From: Robinsoniella peoriensis
GTDB taxonomy: Bacteria > Bacillota > Clostridia > Lachnospirales > Lachnospiraceae
Length of the DNA: 20,289 nucleotides
Reading direction: 5' to 3' (one strand)
NCBI RefSeq assembly: GCF_042680125.1
Contig: NZ_JBHTNY010000076.1
Shown in pieces: positions 14,232 through 20,289 of this stretch. The position numbers and the translations under genes were made by a program. The notes beneath the pieces were generated by a model. The model made no database searches. It was not told the origin of the DNA and saw only the letters and a list, made by a program, of their open reading frames with translations. Numbering within the stretch: the stretch's first letter is position 1; every line of letters starts with the position of its first letter.

Positions 14232-14868
14232 TATTCTCCTTTCTGGGTTTTCCCATAAAAGTAGTGCCTTCATTCTGAAAACCATATTTCTTATAAAATT
14301 CATGGGCATCCTGTGTCGCCAGGATTCCTCTCAGAGATGAGATTTCCACATTCCCTTCGATTGCTGTAAGTAAGGCTTTCCCTATGCCAGCGCCACGGTA
14401 ACGTTGGTCTACTACTACATCACAAAGATAGTACGTAGTGGCATAATCTGTTATCACACGGGCAAAAGCAATCTGTTCTCCGGTGTCATTGCGAAATGCA
14501 CCATAGCACAAAGAGTTTTCAATCGACTTATTTATCGTAGCCAAATCTCTCGTATTCGCCCAGTAAGTCTGACTCAGCAGATTTTTAATTCTGTCCGCCT
14601 GCATCCATTCATTTCCATGCCTGATGGTAAACTCATCCATCACCACTTCTATCTGGTTTTCTATAACATCTTTTTTATTGCATTTTGCTGTTTCAAAAAT
14701 CTCATATGCATCTTCATTTACAGCAACCGATACACCCGCGCTGTTTTTTGCCCAGACACCTCCGTACCAGGTATCGTTTACAATCAAAATATCCCCGTAG
14801 TTAAAATCATCAAATTCTGAGCAATGGATAATTTTGATCTTATCTTCTTTTTTCGCTTTGTGATTCAT
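14212..14868 (-). CDS. GNAT acetyltransferase with unusual N-terminal domain
   Basis: The C-terminal 140 residues form a GNAT domain: YWANTRDL, AFARVITDYATTYYLCDVVV (beta4), then QRYRGAGIGKALLTAIE, the acetyl-CoA loop, and HEFYKKYGFQNEGTTFM at the end. The first 75 residues are a separate small domain (HCSEFDDFNYGDILIVNDTW YGG) that I do not recognise. I chose ATG 14868 because GAGGTGA precedes it; the GTG inside that site, at 14877, is the other option. The product acetylates an unknown amine. It is followed in operon by the second alpha/beta hydrolase and is preceded by TTGAAC/18 nt/TAAAAT. Confidence 0.85.
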   Translation of the reverse strand: MNHKAKKEDKIKIIHCSEFDDFNYGDILIVNDTWYGGVWAKNSAGVSVAVNEDAYEIFETAKCNKKDVIENQIEVVMDEFTIRHGNEWMQADRIKNLLSQTYWANTRDLATINKSIENSLCYGAFRNDTGEQIAFARVITDYATTYYLCDVVVDQRYRGAGIGKALLTAIEGNVEISSLRGILATQDAHEFYKKYGFQNEGTTFMGKPRKENNDAGVH

Positions 14869-14896
14869 ACTCGTCACCTCATCTATATTATTTAAT

Positions 14897-14926
14897 ATTT
14901 TACAATAAAAATATTTAAACGTTCAA
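14897..14926 (-). promoter_or_regulatory. Probable promoter of the GNAT-hydrolase operon
   Basis: TTGAAC (14926-14921), 18-nt spacer, TAAAAT (14902-14897), 28 nt before the ATG. Its -35 overlaps the T tract of the copper-operon terminator. Confidence 0.45.
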
Positions 14927-14960
14927 AAAAGAAGTGATTCATTATGAAAAGAATCCCTTC
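14925..14960 (-). terminator. Terminator of the copper operon
   Basis: On the minus strand a GAAGGGATTC (14960-14951) / GAATCACTTC (14940-14931) stem with one mismatch and a 10-nt loop is followed by six T (14930-14925). It lies about 100 nt past the last copper gene. Confidence 0.7.
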
Positions 14961-15062
14961 TTCTTCAAATACTGTCAGGCTACCGGTTCTTCTGTCTAAC
15001 ACGGTTCTGCTCTACGCCTCCCCGTCCATGCAATATGGCGGGAATGCATTTTCAAACACGAT

Positions 15063-15242
15063 TTAGAACCCGAGATCATCCAGAATTTCTTTTGCAGTAG
15101 CAATACACTTATCACATCCATCAATAGAAACTGTTTTATCTGCCAGATTTACCTCATAGGTAAGCCCTGCCTTGTCAAAAGCTTTACTGATTCTTTCTAC
15201 ACATTTTTCGCAATGCATTTCCTCTACTTTTAATACTGTCAT
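15063..15242 (-). CDS. copZ: CopZ-like heavy-metal-associated copper chaperone
   Basis: The 59-aa product is one HMA domain, with the metal site MHCEKC (C11, C14) after a short first strand and VNLADKTVSIDG in the third strand. It lies downstream of copA and csoR, in the position of a copper chaperone that hands Cu(I) to CopA. A second CxxC (C43-DK-C46) sits where most family members have a plain helix. I chose ATG 15242 because AAGGAG lies about 9 nt before it; an earlier in-frame ATG at 15287 has no comparable site. The terminator lies 100 nt on. Copper specificity is inferred from context. Confidence 0.88.
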   Translation of the reverse strand: MTVLKVEEMHCEKCVERISKAFDKAGLTYEVNLADKTVSIDGCDKCIATAKEILDDLGF

Positions 15243-15297
15243 AATCGTACACTCCTTTTTCTTATACTTTTTCTTATATAAATTCATAGATGAATTT

Positions 15298-15600
15298 CTA
15301 TTTCATCAATTTTTGAATCGTTTTACACAATTCATCTACGACTTCATCATTTCCACCCCGTATATCTTCTACTACACAGGATTTAATATGATTTGCCAGA
15401 AGACTTTTATTGAAACTGTTTAATGCTGACTGAATGGCTGAAACCTGTGTCAAAATATCCACACAATAACGTTCTTCTTCTACCATGTTCTTTATCCCCC
15501 GTATCTGTCCTTCAATGCGGTTCAGCCGGTGAACCAGATCCTTGTATTCCTTGTCTTCCCTGTGTTTATGTTTTTCACAATTACATATTTCTTCGCTCAT
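15298..15600 (-). CDS. csoR: CsoR-family copper-sensing repressor
   Basis: The 100-aa product has the CsoR four-helix core: HRLNRIEGQIRGIKNMVEEE, RYCVDIL, and LLANHIKSCV. The Cu(I) ligands match the Cys-His-Cys triad at C46, H71 and C75. The N-terminus is His/Cys-rich (ICNCEKHKHRED), an extra possible metal-binding tail. It sits 30 nt after copA, with GAGGTGG before the ATG. It represses the operon through the palindrome at 17889-17905 and releases on copper; this is known for the family, not shown here. Confidence 0.93.
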   Translation of the reverse strand: MSEEICNCEKHKHREDKEYKDLVHRLNRIEGQIRGIKNMVEEERYCVDILTQVSAIQSALNSFNKSLLANHIKSCVVEDIRGGNDEVVDELCKTIQKLMK

Positions 15601-15629
15601 CTGTCCACCTCTTTTTCATTAATCTGTTT

Positions 15630-17870
15630 TTATAACTTAAGCCGTTTCAGGCGCAGCGCGTTGCTTACTACGAATACTGAGCTGAAGGACATTGCAAGCC
15701 CTGCAAAAATGGGATTCAGCAGCGGGCCTCCAAATGCATACAGCACACCGGCTGCAACCGGAATTCCTATGGTGTTAAAGATAAATGCCCAGAACAGATT
15801 TTCTTTAATATTCCGGATCGTAGCTTTACTTAGCTTAATTGCCCGGTATACATCCTGGAGATCAGATCTCATTAATACCACATCACTGGATTCCATGGCG
15901 ATATCACTTCCGCTTCCAATTGCGGTACCTACGTCAGCCTGCACTAGTGCAGGTGCATCATTGATACCGTCTCCAACCATCATAACTTTTTTTCCCTGCT
16001 TCTGAAGATCAGCTACTACTGCTGCTTTATCACCCGGAAGCACTTCTGCAATTACGTGATCTACGTGTGCCTGTCTTCCAATATACTGGGCAGTCCGTTT
16101 ATTATCTCCGGTAAGCATCGTTACCGTAATCCCCAGCTTCTTCATGTCATCAATGGCTTTGGTACTGGTTGGTTTCATCGTATCGGCAACACTTACAATG
16201 CCCTTCAATTCTCCGCCGATTACCACAAACATAGGCGTCTGGCCTTTATCTGCGATAGAATCCGCTGACTGCTTCATACTTCCAAGGTCAATACCAAGAT
16301 CCGATATCATCCGTTCATTTCCGATATATACTTCATTGCCTGCAAATTCTGCTTTAATTCCTTTTCCGGTAATGCTTTCAAACGCTTCCGGCTCTGTTAA
16401 TCGAATTCCTTTATTTTTCGCATCCTCTACAATCGCTCTGCCAAGAGGATGTTCGGAATCACGCTCACAGGATGCCGTTATCCGAAGTAATTCCTCTGCT
16501 TCCATCTCCGGACTGACAATTTCAACCACTCTGGGTTTTCCTTCTGTAACGGTTCCGGTTTTATCCAGAACAACGGCATCTATTTTATGGGTGATTTCCA
16601 ACGCTTCACCACTTTTTATCAGTATGCCATATTTTGCTCCAAGTCCCGTACCAACCATAATGGCTGTGGGTGTTGCCAGTCCCAGTGCACATGGGCATGC
16701 AATTACTAATACGGATACAAAAATTGTTAAAACAAATGCCAGGTCATGCCCCGCCAATGCCCAGATAATTGCCGCCGCAACTGCTATGACAATAACTGCC
16801 GGTACAAAATACCCCGCCACGGTATCCGCCAACTTCGATATAGGTGCTTTCTTTCCCTGTGCATCCTCCATCAGCTTGATGATCTTCGCCAATGTAGTAT
16901 CACTGCCTGTATGGGTTACTTCAACCTGCATGGAACCGTTATAATTGATACTGCCGCCTATCACTTCACTTCCGGCGGTCTTTTCTACCGGTATACTTTC
17001 TCCTGTCAGCATGGATTCGTCCACACTGCTGTTTCCACTAACGACTAATCCATCCAGAGGAACTCTGCTGCCCGGACGTATTAATAAGATATCACCTTTT
17101 TTTACTTCCGTTGTGGGAACTTCCGCTTCCGTGCCGTCTCGCAGTACGACTGCAACATCTGGAGCCAGTTCCATTAATTTTTGAATCGCCTCTGATGTTT
17201 TACCTTTACTGCGGCTCTCCAGGTATTTACCAAGCATAACAAGAGTTACTACAACTGCTGCTGACTCGTAGTACAACCGTTCAACATACATGTGGGATGC
17301 AGGTATTAGCGCTGTCATAACCAGACTGTAAATATACGCACTTCCCGTACCAATTGCCACCAGTGAATCCATATTTGGATGTCCTCTGAACAATGTTTTA
17401 AAACCAATAATATAAAATTTTCTTCCACAGATTAATATGAAAGTAGTAAGAATCAGCTGCGCCAGCGCAAAGTTAAGGGGTTGTTTATGCATATCCAAAA
17501 ATCCCGGCAGTGGAAGGGGAAATGGAATCATATGTCCCATAGAAATATAAAGCAGGGGAACCGCAAGTACAATACTGATGATCAGTCTGCGTTTGATCTT
17601 GTGGGATGCTTCCTCCCGCTCCTCTTTTTCTTCCTTCACTTTTTTCTCATCTTTTAAAACTTCCTGCTCTGCCGCAAACCCCGCCCGTTCTACCCGGTTC
17701 ATGATATCTTCGGGCGTGACCTTTTCTTCTTCATACTCTATGGTCATCTTGTTGGTGGCCAGATTGACATCACTTCTCGTTACGCCATCCATTTTTCTGG
17801 TTACACGTTCAACAGCACTGCTGCAGGATGCACATGTCATCCCTTTTATGATATAGACTTCTGTCTTCAA
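15630..17870 (-). CDS. copA: Copper-exporting P1B-type ATPase
   Basis: The product exports Cu(I) across the membrane using ATP. From the chosen start it has one N-terminal HMA domain (GMTCASC, C13/C16), a charged linker (about 75-95), TGES (289-292), the membrane metal site CPC (392-394), phosphorylated Asp in DKTGT (D436), the SEHPLG motif (H474-P475), and MLTGDN and MVGDGINDAP of the P domain. The final membrane helices end NALRLKRLKL. Length, 746 aa, is normal. The ATG at 17888 lies upstream of and next to AAGGAGG; the ribosome site therefore points to TTG 17870. It is first in the copA-csoR-copZ operon, transcribed from the promoter at 17912-17940. Confidence 0.95.
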   Translation of the reverse strand: MKTEVYIIKGMTCASCSSAVERVTRKMDGVTRSDVNLATNKMTIEYEEEKVTPEDIMNRVERAGFAAEQEVLKDEKKVKEEKEEREEASHKIKRRLIISIVLAVPLLYISMGHMIPFPLPLPGFLDMHKQPLNFALAQLILTTFILICGRKFYIIGFKTLFRGHPNMDSLVAIGTGSAYIYSLVMTALIPASHMYVERLYYESAAVVVTLVMLGKYLESRSKGKTSEAIQKLMELAPDVAVVLRDGTEAEVPTTEVKKGDILLIRPGSRVPLDGLVVSGNSSVDESMLTGESIPVEKTAGSEVIGGSINYNGSMQVEVTHTGSDTTLAKIIKLMEDAQGKKAPISKLADTVAGYFVPAVIVIAVAAAIIWALAGHDLAFVLTIFVSVLVIACPCALGLATPTAIMVGTGLGAKYGILIKSGEALEITHKIDAVVLDKTGTVTEGKPRVVEIVSPEMEAEELLRITASCERDSEHPLGRAIVEDAKNKGIRLTEPEAFESITGKGIKAEFAGNEVYIGNERMISDLGIDLGSMKQSADSIADKGQTPMFVVIGGELKGIVSVADTMKPTSTKAIDDMKKLGITVTMLTGDNKRTAQYIGRQAHVDHVIAEVLPGDKAAVVADLQKQGKKVMMVGDGINDAPALVQADVGTAIGSGSDIAMESSDVVLMRSDLQDVYRAIKLSKATIRNIKENLFWAFIFNTIGIPVAAGVLYAFGGPLLNPIFAGLAMSFSSVFVVSNALRLKRLKL

Positions 17871-17888
17871 ATCTATTCCTCCTTTCAT

Positions 17889-17905
17889 ATACCCCTATGG
17901 GGTAT
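17889..17905. promoter_or_regulatory. CsoR-type copper operator
   Basis: ATACCCC-TAT-GGGGTAT, a 7+7-bp perfect palindrome, matches the GC-rich CsoR box pattern. It begins at about the predicted transcription start (near 17905) and covers the first bases of the leader, between the promoter and the copA ribosome site. Confidence 0.88.
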
Positions 17906-17911
17906 GTATTC

Positions 17912-17940
17912 ATCATAGTCTATATCATAGGATTTGTCAA
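17912..17940 (-). promoter_or_regulatory. Promoter of the copper operon
   Basis: TTGACA (17940-17935), 17-nt spacer, TATGAT (17917-17912), leftward. The operator follows directly, and the leader is only about 35 nt. Confidence 0.8.
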
Positions 17941-17968
17941 TTACCTTTTTTTATTTATTTTAATTATT

Positions 17969-18814
17969 TTATTTCTGCAGCTCATCACGCATTTGTTTTA
18001 GTATCTCGTATGGTATTTTAAGATTTCCCCTGCCGCAGCCGAGATCTATTCCAGGCTTACGTGTACCATGAAAATCAGAACCTCCGCTGATATGAAGTCC
18101 GTGCAGGCGTGCCATCCGGCGGACTGTACTTTCTTCAAATCCAACATGGGTGGAATAAAGTGCTTCAATGCCGATTAAACCGGCTTTCTTTAAATCCTCC
18201 AAAAGTCTATCCATCTCTTCATCTTTTAAATGGTACAGCAGCGGATGAGCAAGAATCGGAATACCTCCAGTCTGGCGGATCAGATGAACTGCCTGAACTG
18301 GCGTCACTTTTTCCCTGGGAACAAAGTAAGGACAGTTGTCACCGATATAATACCTGAATGCATCCCGCATATCTTTTACGTATCCATGTTCCAAAAGGTA
18401 ACTTGCAAAATGAGCTCTTGTCCAAACTGCATCCTGATATCGTTCCTCCATCTTCTCCCAGGTAATATCAATTCCCCCGTCCCGCAGTTTCTCTATCATC
18501 TTCCGGTTGCGCAAATCCCTGGAATCCTGAAATTTTCCAATCTGGCTTAAAAAAGCGGGACTTATGTAATCAAATTCCAGCCCCACAATATGAATGTCTT
18601 TTCCCAGATATTCTGTAGAAAACTCAATTCCCGGTATTACTTCTATTTCTTTCCCCTTTGCGGCTGCAAATGCCTCCTCAAGCCCTGCCGTGGTATCATG
18701 GTCTGTCAGTGCAAATGCCAACAGATTCTTCTTAATCGCATAATCTACTAATTCAGCAGGTGTAAAAGTACCATCAGAGCAATTTGAATGTACATGTAAA
18801 TCTATATATTTCAT
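17969..18814 (-). CDS. PHP-domain phosphoesterase (RNase AM/YciV-like)
   Basis: The 281-aa product carries the full PHP metal-site set: YIDLHVHSNCSDG (D5, H7, H9), LTDHDT (D38, H39, D40), PGIEFS (E63), RAHFASYL, ILAHPLLY, and GSDFHG near the end. Its size and arrangement match the TrpH/YciV family, whose members are 3',5'-nucleoside bisphosphate phosphatases or 5'-3' exonucleases on short RNA. It is cytoplasmic and uses two or three metal ions. The ribosome site before ATG 18814 is weak (AATAGGTA). It has its own promoter at 18908-18936 and is separate from the copper operon, whose promoter lies to its left in the same orientation. Confidence 0.9.
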   Translation of the reverse strand: MKYIDLHVHSNCSDGTFTPAELVDYAIKKNLLAFALTDHDTTAGLEEAFAAAKGKEIEVIPGIEFSTEYLGKDIHIVGLEFDYISPAFLSQIGKFQDSRDLRNRKMIEKLRDGGIDITWEKMEERYQDAVWTRAHFASYLLEHGYVKDMRDAFRYYIGDNCPYFVPREKVTPVQAVHLIRQTGGIPILAHPLLYHLKDEEMDRLLEDLKKAGLIGIEALYSTHVGFEESTVRRMARLHGLHISGGSDFHGTRKPGIDLGCGRGNLKIPYEILKQMRDELQK

Positions 18815-18907
18815 TATTTATACCTATTGCATATTGCGGGCAGACCCACAATATTCCTTTCCGTTTCTCTATGATATATCTTCTGGAAGTATCCTTTTGC
18901 TCTTTTT

Positions 18908-18936
18908 AGTATACCCTCAATTTGGAAAGAATTCAA
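18908..18936 (-). promoter_or_regulatory. Promoter of the PHP gene
   Basis: TTGAAT (18936-18931), 17-nt spacer, TATACT (18913-18908), leftward, with a leader of about 85 nt. Divergent from the HAD promoter about 75 nt away. Confidence 0.55.
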
Positions 18937-19008
18937 CCCGCCCAGGTTATCCCAAGTGTACCCGGAATGTACTTAAAGCCGGTCTGTATCCCGCTGCTAC
19001 ATTCCCCC

Positions 19009-19037
19009 TTGTCTTCCCTGTCACTTTTAGGTATAAT
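19009..19037 (+). promoter_or_regulatory. Promoter of the HAD gene
   Basis: TTGTCT (19009-19014), 17-nt spacer, TATAAT (19032-19037), rightward, leader about 60 nt. Confidence 0.6.
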
Positions 19038-19103
19038 ATTTGAAGAGTATATTTTTATACTAACTAATAATAAGATGCTTTTATGCATCCAAATGGAGGA
19101 ATT

Positions 19104-20105
19104 ATGACATTTCGTGAATTATATATGAACGGTTCAATTGAATTTGATGAAATTTTTGATTATACCAGCAAATGGAATTTTAGTGATGATACACACACTT
19201 TGCGTGAATATCTGGGACTGACGGCCACAGAGGAAGATATCTGGATCAGTGACAGTGATGAAGCTCTGGAAGATTTTATGGAGAAAGAGAAGAAAATCAA
19301 AATCTTATTCCTAGACCTGGACGGCACCTTGTTAAATGATGATAAGGAAATTACATCAGGCAATCATGAAGCAATCCAAAAAGCTTTAAAGCAGGGACAT
19401 AAGATCGTGATTACTACCGGAAGACCTCTTGCCAGTGCAATTGTTTTATCAAAAGAACTGGGATTGACACAGGATGGTTGTTATGCAATTGCTTTTAACG
19501 GGGCAGAAATCTATGATTTATACCATAAGAAAACTGTCTTTAAAGAAACGCTTCCGCTGCCTTTTGTCCGCTATCTTTTAGATGCTGCGCATGCACAGGG
19601 GCTGCATTGCCAGACCTATTCAGACACTCATATTCTTTCAGAATATGATACACCCGCACTGCACAGATACGAGTCACTGACAAATCTTACCTCCAGAATT
19701 GTGCCTGATGTTATGATGGAATTATCCACTGAGCCGGGAAAAGTAATCGTAATCGATTATGAAAACCATGATAAACTGGTACACTTCCAGGAATCCATTT
19801 CAGAATGGGCAGACGGCAAGGTAGAACATATCTTTTCCTGTCCCCAGTACCTGGAATTAGTGGCCCCGGGCATGTCAAAAGGACATGCTATTGAAGTATT
19901 ATGTGGTATTCTGGGCATTCCAAAATGCAATACCATTGCTGCCGGAGACGCTCCTAATGACATCTCTATGCTTGAAACGGCTGCAATCGGCGTCGTTATG
20001 AAAAATGCGGCTGATGATATTAAAAAATACGGTGACTACATAACCCAAAGAGATAATAACCATGACGGTATTGCAGAAGTGATAGAAAAATTCCTCTTGT
20101 ATTAA
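19104..20105 (+). CDS. Cof-type HAD phosphatase with N-terminal extension
   Basis: The 333-aa protein has a HAD domain from residue 65: FLDLDGTLLNDD (D71, D73), VITTGRPLASA, FNGAEIYD, then LELVAPGMSKGHAI and AAGDAPNDISML. This is the Cof-type (type IIB cap) layout of sugar-phosphate or flavin phosphatases; the substrate is unknown. The first about 60 residues, TFRELYMNGSIEFDEIFDYT and LREYLGLTATEEDIWIS, resemble a small domain found alone or fused in Clostridia, with unclear role. I chose ATG 19104 because TGGAGG lies just upstream; the in-frame ATG at 19083 has no site. Downstream sequence has only a weak hairpin. Confidence 0.9.
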   Translation: MTFRELYMNGSIEFDEIFDYTSKWNFSDDTHTLREYLGLTATEEDIWISDSDEALEDFMEKEKKIKILFLDLDGTLLNDDKEITSGNHEAIQKALKQGHKIVITTGRPLASAIVLSKELGLTQDGCYAIAFNGAEIYDLYHKKTVFKETLPLPFVRYLLDAAHAQGLHCQTYSDTHILSEYDTPALHRYESLTNLTSRIVPDVMMELSTEPGKVIVIDYENHDKLVHFQESISEWADGKVEHIFSCPQYLELVAPGMSKGHAIEVLCGILGIPKCNTIAAGDAPNDISMLETAAIGVVMKNAADDIKKYGDYITQRDNNHDGIAEVIEKFLLY

Positions 20106-20289
20106 CCATCGGTGTCTAAAACGTTTGAATTAGCAATAAAGATGCAGCAGAGTGGGAAATAGACAATTAGCTTAAATTTGGGTTTAGCTAAGGAAAGACG
20201 CTTTGTAGATGGAGGTAGTGTACGGAAAGATGGGTGTGGGAAACTGGCATGGGCTCCGTCAGCTGGCCGCAGAACTGGTATTTTCTAAC
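20106..20289. other. Right-end stretch, no gene identified
   Basis: The 184 bases to the window end contain a hairpin TTAGCTTAAA (20167-20176) / TTTAGCTAA (20183-20191) with one bulge but no T tract. From about 20211 an open frame with GGAGG before GTG/ATG codons runs off the end (QLAAELVFSN). It is too short to judge and may be a partial gene. Confidence 0.3.

Noticed and set aside
14925..15062. Additional small gene between the GNAT gene and copZ-like gene
   Set aside because: No open frame with a ribosome site; only the terminator and GC-richer unassigned sequence are visible.
16144..16944. 266-codon plus-strand frame opposite copA
   Set aside because: It is the antisense shadow of a highly conserved P-type ATPase gene; the minus-strand frame has all the motifs.

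Overview
The window looks like a chromosomal segment of a low-GC Gram-positive anaerobe of the Clostridia, most likely Lachnospiraceae. This is an inference from AT-rich DNA, strong AGGAGG-type ribosome binding sites, near-consensus sigma-A promoters, short leaders, tRNA genes without an encoded CCA, and familiar families (PadR/DUF2812, DUF2089, CsoR-CopA, Cof-type HAD). No marker gene allows a species call.

Layout. Positions 1-1950 are a decayed phage-like patch read leftward: an unknown 114-aa protein, a homing-type HNH endonuclease gene broken by several lesions, and a phage structural-type gene with a probable frameshift at its end. Positions 2044-5491 hold a leftward pair of secreted proteins: a large subtilisin-family protease with an acidic spacer and an unusual C-terminal domain carrying an HxxxDxxxH motif, then an internalin-like leucine-rich-repeat protein. 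A terminator hairpin follows them. Positions 5790-6614 carry a PadR regulator gene gutted by an internal deletion, overlapping an intact DUF2812 gene. Positions 6775-8211 hold a small HTH regulator and its overlapping membrane-protein partner, a control region with repeated TTACATT-type half-sites, a cryptic rightward transcription unit without an intact gene, and a 2-TM protein.

Positions 8494-9660 form a compact rightward operon: a DUF2089 zinc-ribbon regulator and two small proteins sharing domains with each other. Next comes an unannotated stretch with a fully consensus promoter, a long imperfect hairpin and an intrinsic terminator (9696-9892), the best candidate here for an undescribed element, probably a structured small RNA or leader. 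A 68-aa protein gene with its own terminator follows. Positions 10283-12323 (leftward) contain an ArsR-like regulator with an alpha/beta hydrolase and a DinB-like protein. Positions 12505-13311 (rightward) carry tRNA-Pro, tRNA-Gly and a TspO/MBR membrane protein. Positions 13401-14868 (leftward) are a GNAT-fusion acetyltransferase translationally overlapping a second alpha/beta hydrolase.

Positions 15063-17940 are a complete copper-efflux operon (copA, csoR, copZ-like) with a palindromic CsoR-type operator at the transcription start. A PHP-family phosphoesterase (leftward) and a Cof-type HAD phosphatase with an extra N-terminal domain (rightward) complete the window, driven by separate, divergently oriented promoters. 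Apart from the copper operon, the DUF2089 operon and the protease-LRR pair, the genes look like independent small units, and the left half carries most of the signs of transfer and decay.
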